A stretch of 64,000 bases of DNA, taken from the NCBI GenBank assembly GCA_014529385.2, contig CM043953.1, positions 67,828,372 to 67,892,371 on the forward strand, written 5' to 3'. The notes beneath the pieces were generated by a model. It made no database searches. It saw nothing but the letters and a program-made list of their open reading frames with translations, and had not been told where the DNA came from. The stretch is from Adiantum capillus-veneris. Lineage: Eukaryota > Streptophyta > Polypodiopsida > Polypodiales > Pteridaceae. This document shows, one piece after another, positions 1 through 11,483 of the stretch; position 1 is the first letter of the stretch, and each line of letters begins with the position of its first letter. The position numbers were made by a program, and so were the translations under genes.

Positions 1-623
1 GGAACAGTGATGCCCGCTTATAATCGCGCCACCCCTACCCACTCAACAATACCCTTATACAATTGTGCTTGCTGTGGATTACTGTTGAAAAAAAACAAGG
101 GTCCAAATTGAATGTCTTTGACTCGATGAAATTGTAGAACCCCGGTTAGATTTTGAGCGTGCTCTTAAGAAACTTGGGAAATTTACTCAAGTATTAGTGG
201 AATTACCCGCAAAAGTTTCAAATTTTGACCGAGAAATTTTAAGTTTGTCCTTAATTCATTGAGAAAATGTGGTTGCACTGCTCGTGCTCTACATCATGGT
301 ATTGATGGGCAACATCATGATGCACTTTTATTTTAAAGTGGCCAGGACACTTAAGGTTTTTTTAATGAGTATGAAACCTGCAGTTATTAAACCTCACTTA
401 CAGAGACTGCAAAAACATACAGAGAACTCATTTCCAAGCCCTCTGCTCCTCTCCCTATGCTCCTCTCTCCCATCTAATCGTGCTCTCATGCTCATGCCAT
501 CACCTGCTTGCCTCCGGACGCTTACGCTAACGCGTAGTGCACTTCGGAGTTCAACTTCTTGCGAATGAAAAGTGCTGAAAAGGCCCAGTTTTGCGTGAAA
601 TTCAGTTTTTTGCGGACTTCGTC
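1..623. other. Leader of degenerate gypsy element, no gene
   Basis: No gene or structured repeat is recognised here. The stretch precedes the first recognisable gag residues and may be the untranslated leader of the gypsy element that follows, but no LTR, primer-binding site or promoter could be identified. Confidence 0.3.
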
Positions 624-1672
624 ATGGATTCCTTTAGCCCGGATACGCAGCGTGACGACGTGCCAGGTAACATTCATGCTCTATATACATGGATTACAAG
701 TACTTTCTAGAGCTTCGATCAAAGGGGCTGTGCAAGGGCTTTGTTCCCGGCTTATTGCTGTGGAAAATACAGCTCAGGCGACGACTTCTCGTATTTTCGA
801 GGGTGAAACCCATCTCCAACAACTGCGGAGGCAGATTGCTGTTTTTGGGCGTTCACAGGGTGATCCAACTGCCACGATTCCGTACAAAACTACAAGTTTT
901 TTAGGGAAGGAGAAGGAATGTACGGAACTGGCGGTAAATAACTGGCTGCACGAGTAGACCACGTATTTCGACCTCCATGGGAAGCATAATGAACGGAGGA
1001 TTCAGACAATTCCTCTCTATCTGCGCAGTAAGGCGCTTAGCTGGTGGTGCGACATGACAAAGAAGTCTATGACATGGGCTGACTTCTGTGTGAAATTCGA
1101 GAGAGTTTTTGCCAAAATGGATCCTTTGAAAGCTTACGCCAAACTGCAAAGTCTTTAGATGAAAACTTTTTCTTTTGATAAGTATGTGACAGCTTTCCAA
1201 GAGGCACTCACCTTCTGCAAGGTGGATTCCACGCACGATGTCCAATGTACCTGCTGGGATTACATGAAGATTATTGTTGGGCCTTAATCAAGGACAAATC
1301 CCCGACTGATGTCGACGATGCAGTGGCAAATGCCAGGATGTTCCATTTGATCAATGGAGTGAATTATGCGATGAAAAGAAGTTGAGACCATCAATCTGGT
1401 GAGGCCGCTTTGAGAAAGCGACCATGATTCTAGCAAAATTCCAAATTACTGCGGAGATCTTCTCAAGAGAAGAAGAAAGCGAAAAATGCTTCAGTTGTTG
1501 ATGCAGTGAAGAAGGGGGGCTTGCTTCGGATGTGGCCAGACAGGTCACCAAATGAAGGATTGCCCCAAGAAGAAGACAAAGAAACTGCAAGCTCGTCCTT
1601 CGGTTCAAATTTACGAGATCTCAGGTAACTCTGATGTTATTCAAGTTGAAATCCATTATTTAGCGCACAATT
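624..1672 (+). pseudogene. Ty3/gypsy gag, broken (outer element E1)
   Basis: Remnant of the capsid/nucleocapsid polyprotein that packages retrotransposon RNA in cytoplasmic particles. A readable block near 790-960 (HLQQLRRQIAVFGRSQGD) is followed, after frame breaks, by a retrotrans_gag-like block near 960-1240 (LYLRSKALSWW, TWADFCVKFERVF). Near 1521-1565 one frame reads CFGCGQTGHQMKDC, a canonical CX2CX4HX4C zinc knuckle that binds RNA. Stops and frameshifts, for example a TAG near 1158, rule out function. The frame is cut at 1672 by A1, and the same gypsy element resumes with protease and RT after 4645. Assignment to Ty3/gypsy rests on the RT there. Confidence is high for family, low for the exact start. 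Confidence 0.75.
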
Positions 1673-2298
1673 TGTAACAAACTACTGACGTGTCAAAACC
1701 CTAAAGAATGGAGCCAACTTGCAGATGTCGGCCGAGGGCCTAAACCCTAAGAAGAACAAGTAACAGAAGAAGTTCTCCCAACTTATGGGGACCCCGTTTG
1801 ATGGGGCCCCAAGTGACCTAAAGGATTAAAATAAAGCAGGGTTGGGACACATGCCAAAACTGATGAGGTGGTAGATTTTCGAAAATTGCGCTGGCATGAT
1901 GACGTGGCAGGCTGTACGGGTTTCCGTAAATTACGTTGACAGCTTTTGGTATTGCTTTTTGGACCAGAAGCTTTTGAGTTTTAAAGGATTTTTACTGTAA
2001 CTGCTTTTCAGACCAAGGGCCTTCAAATATGAGGCTAGGGCTCATTCTCTGGCATGCTTCCTGGAGAAGGTGCAGAGTCTGGAGTACCGGCTTGTCCTAT
2101 GTTGATGTAATATAAAGAAATACTGAAAGGGGCGCCAAGGTTTGGGGCCAATACTCTTTGGGGTGGAATTCCGTCACTCCGTGTCGCATGTTGTCTCTCT
2201 CTCTCTCTCTCTCTCTCTCAGTTCAATTGTTATTTGAAGTGCTTAAAGTTGTTTAGTCTGTTCTTTTTTATTGGTACGTGGTGGCCCGTCTTGTGACA
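1673..2298 (+). repeat. A1 5' LTR
   Basis: 626 bp, TGTAAC...TTGTGACA. In order: a telobox-like AAACCCTAA, repeats of TGACGTGGCAG type, a decayed TATA-like CTTCAAATAT near 2021-2030, a GGGGCGCCAAGG motif at 2114-2140, a CT run at 2194-2219 and a short U5 end. The same order recurs in every A LTR of the window. Confidence 0.85.
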
Positions 2299-3130
2299 GT
2301 GGTATCAAAGCATCATTCGTATGCTTTCAAATATGCTTTTTTGAAAGCATACCGGTCCTACAAAACAACAGACAGAGAAAATGGAATTTTATTGGAGGTA
2401 TCTTCGCCCTCCAACCCGGACTTATCAGCCACTCCCACCCTTACTTCATCGCGCATCGGGCGCGCTCCTGTCTTCACCACGCATGTCTTACAGGGCATAA
2501 GACAATTAAGATCACTTGCAAAAGAAGGATCCAGATTTGTTTCAAGTCACTGTTTTTTCTTAGAAGCAGTGCTATGCAGATGTTGATGTCTACAGCTACC
2601 AAGCAGCATACTCCAAGTACTTGGTAAGATTTCAAGAAAAATTTTACCCGAAGTTATATGGTTTCTGATATCTTCCTTTGGAGTGTAGCTTCTGGCAGAG
2701 TGGGGTATCTTGAAAGGCTTGGCATGGAAACCCTAGTAGATTATAACTTGAAATTTCTCGACATCTCTTAGTAGATGTCTCTTCACGAGCAGATGACCTT
2801 GGAGGTCCGGTGCGATTGCTATCTTGGGACTACCATCGCCGCCAAAGAACATTGTTTGTCCAAGAGTTGGACCATGCTGTGCTCGGCTCTGACCTTAATG
2901 GGGGGGGGGGGACTAACCCTAATTTTTGGTGCAAGTTTCAGGATGGAAAGTCGGTCGACTTTTCGAGCTCGGTTGATGTCGAGATTGCTTTTTAAGTTTG
3001 AAATTTGTTTGAGAACTTGTTTGGTGATCTTGTTTGAAATTTGTTTGAAATGGATGGTTTCTATTTTGAACTTGTTTTCGTGTCGATTTGAATTATTTGA
3101 CTCTTGTTTTAATACTGATTTCAATTATTG
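2299..3130 (+). pseudogene. A1 gag remnant
   Basis: Decayed gag-like coding sequence. In related copies the translation reads AFARSYMVSDIFLRSATSGR and SLHEQMTLEV, patterned like the gypsy retrotrans_gag domain (tyrosine-rich helix, then a stretch contacting the capsid core). Here it is broken by stops and ends in low-complexity sequence near 3000. The G run near 2900-2910 is a likely frameshift site. No zinc knuckle or protease is seen. A relation to the longer gag of A6 (48514-49979) is likely from layout, not shown by alignment. Confidence 0.5.
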
Positions 3131-3299
3131 GTGATTTTACTCCCGGGTGGAGCAGTGAGAAATTATGTTTGAGAATGCTTGTTCATACTCATGGCCCGGA
3201 CCCTTGTGGTTATTTGTGGGGAGAGTATTGAATGATTGAAAAGTGTTGTTTTTTCTTTTTTTTACTCATGGCCCGTACCATTGTAATTATTTACGGGGA

Positions 3300-3560
3300 G
3301 AATATTGTTGTTGTGACTCCCGGCTCGGGCCTGGATGGTTATGCGGGAGGAGTGTTAAGAAGTCTGAGTAGTGGTTACTTTCAACACCTCCAAACGACGC
3401 ATGTTGCGGTCTGGGGGGCGTTTTGTTGTAAAAGGCCTCTATATCTCCCGGCCTGGACCTTTTTAGGTTATGCGGGAGGAGTGATGAGGGAGTTGTTGAA
3501 TATCTCCAGGCCCGGACCTTGTTAGGTTATGCGGGAGGAGTGTTCATCGGCGACTTTATG
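3300..3560 (+). repeat. A-family internal minisatellite
   Basis: Imperfect tandem units with the shared words GGTTATGCGGGAGGAGTG and CCCGG(C/A)C, repeated about four times. The same words recur in inverted orientation in A3 (10560-10640) and A8 (24600-24800), so the minisatellite belongs to the family. Confidence 0.6.
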
Positions 3561-3761
3561 TTTCTATGTCTTGTAACATGCATATGTGAGCATTTGTGTT
3601 GCATTGTGATGTGCCAATTATTGAATATTCCTAATTGGATGAGATTGCCTGGGTATGTAATTTTCTAGTGCATCAAGACACCCGTGGAAGATTAGTACGG
3701 TCTGGGTGTGATGGCTAATTTTACTTTGCCGGAATATCAAGAGTTCCGATCTGGACGAGAG

Positions 3762-3895
3762 AAGAAGCTAACTCCTTGATCAAAAGAGCAAAAAGGAGAA
3801 GCTAACTCCTTGATCAAAACAGCCAAAAGGAGAAGCTAACTCCTTGATCAAACGAGCAGAAAGGAGAAGCTAACTCCTTAATAAAAAGAGCAAAT
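3762..3895 (+). repeat. A1 hairpin minisatellite, 4 units
   Basis: Four units of about 34 bp with the core AAGGAGAAGCTAACTCCTT, in which AAGGAG and CTCCTT are inverted arms around AAGCTAA. It lies about 100 bp before the polypurine tract and 3' LTR. Other A copies have 3, 4, 3 and 9 units. Confidence 0.85.
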
Positions 3896-3998
3896 TGATT
3901 GTCCCTCAGAATGACCCTCGGAAATTTTTGAGCTAACTTGAGTTGTTTTGTAGATATGCTGTAATCGCGGACGATTACTCTCTTTCAAGAAGCGGAGA

Positions 3999-4532
3999 TG
4001 TAACAAACTGCTGACGTGTCAAAACCCTAAAGAATGGAGCGAACTTGCAGATGTCGGCCGAGGGGCCTGAACCCTAAGAAGAACAAGTAACAGAAGAAGT
4101 CTTCCCAACTTATGGGGACCCCGTCCGATGGTGCAGGATCCGGACACATGCCAAAACTGATGACGTGGCAGATTTTCGAAAATTGCACTAGCATGATGAC
4201 GTGGCAGGCTGTGCGGATTTCCGCGTTTTGCGTTGGCTGATGACGTAGCATGCTGTACGGATTATCGTGATTTACACTAGCAGCTTTTTTGGCTTTGCTT
4301 TTGGACCAGATGCTTTTGAGTTTGAAGGCTTTTCATTGTAATTGCTTTTTAGGCCAAGGGCCTTTAAATATGAGGCTAGGGCTTATTGTCTGGCATGCTT
4401 CTTGGAGAAGGTGCAGAGTATAGAGTACCGGCTTGTACTGTGTTGATGTAATATAAATAAATACCAAAAGGGGCGCCAAGTCTCGGGACCAATACTCTCT
4501 GGGGTGGAATTCTGCCACTCCGTGTCGCGTGT

Positions 4533-4567
<35 letters not shown>

Positions 4568-4645
4568 GTTCAGTTGTTATTTGAAGTGCTCAAAGTTGTT
4601 TAGTCTTTTCTTTTCTATTGGCACCTGGTGGCCCGTCTTGTGACA
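3999..4645 (+). repeat. A1 3' LTR
   Basis: 647 bp, TGTAAC...TTGTGACA, the partner of 1673-2298. It keeps a better TATA-like CCTTTAAATATGAGG near 4361-4375 and a CT run at about 4532-4564, longer than in the 5' LTR. Confidence 0.85.
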
Positions 4646-5621
4646 CAGTTCTTGCAATAATTGTACTTTTAGCACCAAAGTGTTTATTAAGTACGATCTT
4701 CTCCGTTTCCTAGAGAAGATCAATAGTCACGACGTGACCGTACTTTTTGATAATAAAAGCTCACACAATTTTGTGGATCCAAAATTGGTGTAGAAACTGA
4801 GCCTATGGACGCGGGACATTGACCATTAGTATCGCGTAAAGATGGCTCGTGGCGAGGATACGGATGTATGGCATCGGGATTTTGTCGCTCGAGCTAGCCG
4901 ATTACAAAGCAAACTTGGATTTCTACATCATTCGCTTGGACAGAGCAAATGTTATTTTAAGAATTCCATGGTTTTATGATAAACAAGACTCATTGTATAT
5001 AGACTATGTACATCACTCTCTTGTTTTTCTTAAGCAGGACATGCCTCATGTACCTGTGTCGGTTTGTAATTAGAATTCTGTAAATAATGGTTTTGCAATA
5101 CCAGTTGTTATTGCTTTGGAAATCTATAAAGATACAAAGTCTTCTGATGTTGACTTTTATCAATGTGTACCATCTATTTGGTTCGATTCATTAGTGCTTG
5201 GTACTACTGTCACTGAATTTCGTAAAAAAATTTCACGTTCTTCTGTTGAACTTGGGGATTCCGACGAATCGAACCTTATCCGAGAAATCATTCAAGGATG
5301 TCTTTCCGTATGATCTACCTCCTGGCTTGCCGCCTTTGAGAGGAATAGATCATGGCATTCAGTTGGTGGTTGGTAGTCAGTCCTTCTCCAAGCAACCCTA
5401 TCAGTTTAGTAAAACCGAGGAGGACAAGATTTAGCGGCAGCTGAAAGATTATCTCGACAGAGGTTTTGTTCGGCCAAGCAAATCCCCGTGGGGAGCGCCA
5501 GTGTTACTTTCTCGAAAGAAGGATAACACTATGTGCTTCTGTGTGGATTACAAGGTGCGGAATAATCTCACTGTCAAGAACAAGTATCCGCTCTCGCGTA
5601 TGGACGATCTAATAAATCGAC
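4646..5621 (+). pseudogene. Ty3/gypsy protease and RT start (E1)
   Basis: Continuation of E1 after A1. TVLFDNKSSHNFVDPKLV near 4727-4786 matches the aspartic-protease pattern (D-S/T-G...HNFV), with the active-site DSG or DTG changed to DNK, so it is inactive. RT fingers follow in a split frame near 5278-5621: DLPPGLPPLRGIDHGIQLV, then [20 protein letters not shown] and [20 protein letters not shown]. These are classic Ty3/gypsy RT motifs ahead of the catalytic palm. Stops interrupt (for example TAG near 5433). The RT is cut before its palm by an A LTR at 5622, and the rest of the element is not found nearby. Confidence 0.85.
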
Positions 5622-5677
5622 TGTCACAAGACAAGCACCACATGCCAATAGAGAAGAACAGACTGAACAGACTTTTA

Positions 5678-5734
<57 letters not shown>

Positions 5735-6079
5735 ACGCGACACGGAGTGGCGGAATTCCACCCCAGAGAGTATTGGCCCCAAACCTTGGCGCCCCTTTCG
5801 GTATTTCTTTATATTGCATCAACACAGTACAAGCCGGTATACTAAACTCTGAGCTTCTCCGGGAAGCATGGCAGAAAATGAGCCCGAGCCTCATATTTAA
5901 AGGCCCTTGGCCTAAAAAGCAATTACAGTGAAAAGCCTTCAAACTCAAAAGCATCTGGTCCAAAAGCAAAGCCAGAAAGCTGCTAGCGTAGTTTACGGAT
6001 ATCCGTACAGTCCTGCCACGTCATCAGTCAGCGCAAAACGTGGAAATCCGTACAACCTGCCACATCATCATATCAGCGG
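5622..6079 (-). repeat. A2: truncated A-family LTR
   Basis: Minus-strand A LTR starting TGTCACAAGAC (the reverse complement of the usual LTR end). It contains a GA run at 5680-5731, the GGCGCC motif near 5770-5810 and a TATA-like region near 5895. Homology stops at about 6079 against the hAT element, so the U3 end is missing. No primer site flanks the 5622 edge, so this is a 3' or solo LTR. Confidence 0.8.
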
Positions 6080-9000
6080 CATAGTTTTATCTAACATCAA
6101 CCATGCAGCATACGCGGACGGGTATGGAAGCCCGCCACAAGCCCGGTTTAGACCCCCTGAAGATTCCATACGACACCCTAGAAAACACTAGAGAGTAGCA
6201 CAAAAACCATAGATGCAAGTTTAAAACACTAGAGACTGAGAGAGCATTGGAGCAACACAAAACCACAGAATACATTAAAACTTTAAAGTTTAAACATCAT
6301 AGAGTTCGCCGTTCGAACTTCGGACGATAAGATCAGTAGAAATTAGAATTTAGAATCATACTAGAGAAAAGCAGGAGTGTGGAGATGACAAAATATGGAG
6401 CCTCCAAGGACCAAAACCTACAAGAGTCACAGAGTGTAGACTCCGAATGACAAAACATAAGTAGACACTGGGCAATAGACTACTAGAGTCTAGATTGTAG
6501 AGTCGTCAAGCTACTAGATACCAAAACCAAAACATAAGTGGGGAGCGTCTACTAGATACCGAAACCAAAACATAAGTAGAGAACCGAGGCTAGAGCAAAA
6601 CATGATGAGCTCTAACACTCATCGTAGGCCACATCCTCATCACCATCGTCATCCTCATCCTCATCCTCGTGGACCTCCTCGATGGAGCATGATGTCCCAA
6701 TATCGTTAGGCATGGCAATCGGAAGAGGAGACTCCACAACATCCTCTGTACTCTGTGCAATAGCCTCCTGAATCTCCTGCAATTGAAGCAAACGCTCCTC
6801 ATCCTTCTCCTTGTTAAGCATCTCCAAAGTGACCTCAATCCTCTCATAGCCGCGCTCTTTGATCTTGCACAAGAGCCTCAAGTTGGTGTGTATGTAGACA
6901 AGCTTCTCGGTATGAGCAGGGAGTAGCTGATTTCTTCTCTTAGTGTGAATGAGAGAGAAGGTGCTCTAATTTCTTTCAGAAGGAGAGGCACATGTCCCTT
7001 GAGAAAGCACCCTAAGTGCAAGAGTCTGCAATGTGGGTGTGCAAGCCCCAAAAGTCTCCCACCATTTCACACCCTCTTGCATTCTCTTTGGATCCTTCGC
7101 AATAGGATGAGCAAATGTCTTTCCTTCATTGATAAAAGTGTCCAACTCATCAATGAGGGTACCTTGCATGGTTAAATCTCCCCTGGTGTACTTGTTCAAG
7201 AATGTCGAGGTTCACCCATCATGAACCTCACTATCTCTGTACTGTCCTCTTCCCTACGAAACAGGGTGTAACAAGTATCCTACAACATGCAGCAGTGTGT
7301 GTATCATATTCCATCTGTCAACACACAAGTCCTTGATCTCTTGCATCCTTGCCGCATCAACACCTTGCATGTTTTGAACTTGCTCAACCATGCGATTTGT
7401 AAGCTCATACACAAGCCCCATGGTGGCTCCTTCCCTATCAGCCAAACGAAGGATCTTTAAGATGGAGGCACAAACCTTCAAAATCAACTTGGCCTCTTGC
7501 CAAAAGGATGTCAGAGACCACTGTGGCCTTTACAGTTTTGGAGGTCTTCATCCTCACAAATTTTGGATCAATCATAAGCCTGCGCACACCTTGCATACAT
7601 CTGTCATCCACGAGACTGGCAAGCATGATGTAGTAGTAGGCAAAACAAGTGGCAGCGGGCTTCACCAAATCTTTCTTGCTAAGTGTCCGAAACAATGCCA
7701 AGACAGTGGACTTCCTCATGACAAGTGTAACCACCTTTGTGCCATCCTCAAGGATCTTTGCAATCCAAGGGAGCTTCCCAATGTCCTCAAACAACAAGTC
7801 CAAGCAATGGCATGCACATCTGGTGAAAGAAATATGTTTCCACTCCGCTTCAACCATTTTCCCAGCCCCAACACAATTAGTTGCATTATCCATGCATACT
7901 TGCACAACATTAGAGGGTCCAATCCCAAGAATCACCTCCTTAAGCTGCTTGAAAATGAACTCTGACGTCTTTGTCTCCGCAAAAGTATCCACTGATTTAG
8001 AAGACAGAGCCATGTATAGAGCATGCAAGAAAATTGATGATAGGCCTGCGTCTAGTGTTAGACCATCCATCACATACAATTGTGCATCCATGCTTCTTCC
8101 ACTTCTCGCGCACACCCATGATCTCATGACCAATGCATTTGACCTCATCATTAAGCTCTGTGGTGCGCAAAGCATTATAGGAGGTTGGCACATAAGACGG
8201 ACCCACTTGCCCAATAGCTTTCCCCATATCCAAGAAGAAAGGACTCCTCACTTTCCATTCATAAATATCCTCTACAAAAAAAAACCTGCGCAAGGCTTGA
8301 TCTGCTTTCTTGCGTGCCTGCACGCCAAATGCACTTGCCAAATCTACTTGTGCAACCTTCCTCTTCTTGCTTGAGGATCCCACAGTGGGTTTTGAAGTGC
8401 CAGTTGCAGATGCATGCGATCCACTTGCATGAGATTGAGAGGCATCACCCCCCAAATCATCCACCAAAGTATCCACAAATGCATTTGGGTCCTGTCCATC
8501 ACCCAATACATCTGCATGCAACCTTTTGACAACCACTTTAACTGCCTTAGGAACTTAATCGCATGGGCCGACACCACAACCCGTGATGGCCAACAAATGT
8601 GCCCGAATACGATAAGGACCCCCGTCCCAAGCATGCCCACAATAGATACATTTGCAAGTCCATTGTCCTTTTGCCTGAGGCTTTACCTTTTGCACATATT
8701 GACACTCGGGACGCTTGGCTCGGCCCATCTCGATTCTCTGCTGAATTCAAATGGTCACAGTTGTTTAGCACGTGAGAGCTTTGAGCTTTGAGTGCGAGTC
8801 ACAAAGCAGTGTATGGACCTGTTACTTCTTTGCTCTGTGTTCTCTGGTCTCTGGTTTCTCCCAGGTGACTGGTCTTTGGTCTTTTAAGTTGGGCAGCGGG
8901 CTCTAAAAATCGTACGCATGCTGAATCCCCAAAAATGTGCGCTCCCTGGTATATTGTATTAGCACTATAGGGCAAAGGGTTCGCACATGGGCAAAATGCC

Positions 9001-9141
9001 CATCCGGTTCAAAAACGCCCAGAAACCGGCCAGTTTTTAAAATCGCTGCCCAACGTATAAAAACCCCAATCATGCTCCAATCGGGCTCGTACGAGTCTTG
9101 AAGCATGGTTGGCCAACCATGCACGTGAGAAAAAAACTATG
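6080..9141 (-). mobile_element. hAT transposon
   Basis: About 3.06 kb around a hAT transposase. The ends carry short inverted repeats: CATAGTTTTATCT at 6080 and, inverted from 9141, CATAGTTTTTTTCT. The expected 8-bp target duplication is not found (ATCAGCGG against ATTGCGCC), and the left flank is an A LTR while the right flank is a B repeat, so a flank was probably lost by rearrangement. Near the left end, between 6440 and 6590, words such as ACCAAAACATAAGT repeat, which could be subterminal transposase sites. Confidence 0.65.
6612..8728 (-). pseudogene. hAT transposase (BED finger, DUF659, dimerisation domain)
   Basis: Cut-and-paste transposase, nearly full length (about 700 codons). From the ATG at 8728 it starts MGRAKRPECQYVQ and has a BED-type zinc finger (CKCIYCGHAW...HLLAITGCGVGPC). 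One TAA near 8556 follows. The DUF659 block then reads VPTSYNALRTTELNDEVK and CTIVCDGWSNTRRRPIINFL; after a frameshift near 8000 come NVVQVCMDNATNCVGAG and TRCACHCLDLLFEDIGKL, the hAT catalytic region. Further shifts lead to LRLADREGATMGLVYE and the C-terminal hAT dimerisation block TLQTLALRVLSQGTCASPSE. An acidic tail (EDEDEDDDGDED) ends at 6612. Only one stop and a few frameshifts separate it from a readable gene, suggesting fairly recent decay or a hidden intron. Confidence 0.85.
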
Positions 9142-9438
9142 ATTGCGCCAAGCGGCAGATTTTCATGCACTTGCCCCATTCAGGAAAATGGATGCTGAAT
9201 TTTATGATGGGAGAGGTCTTGTTTTGGTTTTTGGTCACATGTGAAGAGCTATGGAGTTCTTTCTTTCCATCTCATGTACGTGTGGTGCTAGGAGTGATGC
9301 CCTGCACGCTACACACTGCTCTCTCTCTCCCCTACGTGCAATTATTTGATGCCTCACAAGAGGGCTTTTCGTTTGACTGATGTACATTTGTGTGGGTTCA
9401 TGTGCGATTGCCGAGGCAAGAGCCTCTTGCACAGGTAT
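9142..9438 (+). repeat. B repeat fragment
   Basis: Matches the end of the B unit seen at 15714-16010 (AATTGCGCCAAG, then CCGAGGCAAGAGCCTCTTGC). It stops at GGTAT where A3 inserted; the unit resumes at 14554. Confidence 0.8.
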
Positions 9439-9510
9439 TGTCACAAGACGAGCACCACGTGCCAATAGAAAAGAACATACTGAACAACTTTTAGTACTTC
9501 ATAACAACTG

Positions 9511-9588
<78 letters not shown>

Positions 9589-10145
9589 ACACGACACGAA
9601 GTGACGGAATTCTACCCCAGAGAGTATTGGCCCCAAAACTTGGCGCCCCTTTCGGTCTTTCTTTATATTGCATCAACACAAAAGAAGCCGGTACTCTAGA
9701 CTCTGTACCTTCTCCAGGAAGCATGCTAGAGAATGAGTCCTAACCTCATATTTAAAGGCCCTTGGCGTAGCAATTACAGTGAAAAGCCTTCAAACTCAAA
9801 AGCATTTGGTCCAAAAGCAAAGCAAAAAAGCTGCCAGCGTAAATCACGGAAATCCGTACAGCGTGCCACGTCATCAACCAACGCAAAACACGGAAATCCG
9901 TACAGCCTGCCACGTCATCATGCCAACGCAATTTTTCAAAAAATCTGCCACATCAATTTTTTTGCGCGTGTGCGGGTCCTGATTTATTTTAATCCTTTAT
10001 GTCACTTGGGGCCCCATCGAACGGGGTCCCCATAAGTTGGGTGGACTTCTTCTGTTACTTGTTCTTCTTAGGGTTTAGGCCTCTTGACCGGCATCTGTAA
10101 GTTGGCTCCATTCTTTAGGCTTTGACACGTCAACAATTTGTTACA
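9439..10145 (-). repeat. A3 3' LTR
   Basis: 707 bp A LTR. The GA run at 9515-9584 sits at the family's fixed place. The GGCGCC motif lies at 9623-9662 and a TATA-like ATATTTAAAGG near 9748. Confidence 0.85.
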
Positions 10146-10229
10146 TCTCCCCTTCTTGAAAGAGAGTCGTCCGCGATTACAGCATATCTGCAAAACAACT
10201 CAAGTTAGCTCAAAAATTTCCGAGGGACG

Positions 10230-10345
10230 ATCAGTTTGCTCTTCTTATTAAGGAGTTAGCTTCTCCTTTCTGCTCTTTTGATCAAGGAGTTAGCTTCTCC
10301 TTTTGGCTCGTTTGATCAAGGAGTTAGCTTCTCCTTTCTTGCAAA
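10230..10345 (-). repeat. A3 hairpin minisatellite, 3 units
   Basis: Three units of about 34 bp with AAGGAGTTAGCTTCTCCTT, the same hairpin array as in A1, read from the other strand. Confidence 0.85.
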
Positions 10346-10559
10346 TCGGAACTCTTGATATTCCGGCATAGTAAACTTAGCCATAACACCCACACCGTAC
10401 TGATCTTCCACGGGTGTCTTGATGCACTAAAATCACATACCCAGGCAATCTCATCCAATCAGAAATATTCAGTATTTGGCACATCACAATGCAACACAAA
10501 TGCTCACATATGCATGTTACTAGACATAGAAACATAAAGTTGCTGATAAATACTCCTTC

Positions 10560-10850
10560 CGCATAACCTAATAAGGTCCGGGCTGGGAGATATTCAACGA
10601 CTCCCTCATCACTCCTCTCGCATAACCTAAAAAGGTCCGGGCCATGAGCTCAGAGGTGTGTACAACCAAACGCTCCCCAGACCGTAGTCTGCGTCGCTTG
10701 GAGGTTAAAGCATACAACCAAACTCTCCCCAGGTATCGGCCTGTGTCGTTCGGAGGTTTTCTAGCATACAAGGGAATGCTCCCCAGGCAGCGGCTTGCGT
10801 CGTTCCAAGGTTCGAACAATTCCAAAACAGTATTTCTCACTTCTCCACCC
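10560..10850 (-). repeat. A3 GC-rich minisatellite
   Basis: Imperfect units built on AACGCTCCCCAG, a GGC(C/T)TGCGTCGTT block and GGAGGTT, preceded by GCATAACCTAA/AAGGTCCGGGC units. The same two unit types occur in A6 (about 48120-48330) and A8 (24600-24960). Confidence 0.65.
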
Positions 10851-10985
10851 GGGAGTAAAATCACCAATCATTGAAACCAGAGTCAAACAATTCAAATCGG
10901 CACCAAGATAGGTTCAAAACAGATACCATCCATTTCAAACAAATTCCAAACAGGATCACCAAACAAGTTCTCAAACAGATTTCAA

Positions 10986-11483
10986 ACTTAAAAAGCAATC
11001 TCGACATCAGTCGAGCTCGAAAAGTCGATTGACTTTCCATCCTGGAACCTGCAAAAATTAGGGTTAGGTTCAATCTGTAAGCTCGTACTGAGCACAGCAT
11101 GGTCCATCAGCTCTTGAACAGAAAGTGTTTCTTTGGCGGCGGTGGTAGTCCCAAGATAGCAATCGCATCGAACCTCCAAGGTCATTTGATTGTTAAGAGA
11201 CATCTACTGAAAGATGTCGAGGAATTTCAAGTTATAATCTGCTAGGGTTTCCATGGCAAGCATTTCAGAATACCCCACTCTGCCAGAAGTTGCACTTCGA
11301 AGGAGGATGTCAGAAGCCATATAACTTCTGGCAAAATTTTTCTTGAAAGCTTGCCAAGTCCTTGGAAGTGTGTTGCTTGGTAGCTGTAGACATCAACATC
11401 TGCATGGCACTGCCTCTGAGAAAAACAGTGACTCGAAACAAATCTGGATCCTTCTTTTGGAAGTGATCTTAATGGCTTATGCC
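10986..11483 (-). pseudogene. A3 gag remnant
   Basis: Decayed gag-like sequence equivalent to that of A1, read on the minus strand; it includes SLNNQMTLEVRCDCYLGTT near 11130-11203. It ends at the junction with the LRR kinase segment, where A and host sequence share GGCTTATGCC (11474-11483). Confidence 0.5.

Larger units (their letters stand above)
1673..4645 (+). mobile_element. A1: non-autonomous LTR retrotransposon (family A)
   Basis: Complete short LTR element of about 3 kb, inserted in the gypsy element E1. LTRs begin TGTAAC and end TGACA. The 5' LTR is followed by TGGTATCAAAGC (2300-2311), one mismatch from the usual plant initiator-Met tRNA primer site TGGTATCAGAGC. A purine tract AAGAAGCGGAGA precedes the 3' LTR. 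Flanking 5-mers CAATT (1668-1672) and CAGTT (4646-4650) look like a target duplication with one later change. The internal region holds only a decayed gag piece and minisatellites, with no protease, RT or integrase, so it must be mobilised in trans. It resembles gag-only TR-GAG or LARD-type elements. Confidence 0.85.

Noticed and set aside
1860-1890. Hammerhead-like words in A LTRs: CTGATGA(C/G)GTGGCAG...CGAAAA
   Set aside because: CUGAUGA and GAAA are about 14 bases apart, but the bases between cannot form stem II, and no stem III or cleavage triplet follows. Probably chance.
7390-8374. Long plus-strand frames at 7390-7965 and 7649-8374
   Set aside because: Antisense shadows of the hAT transposase, which has clear motifs on the minus strand.
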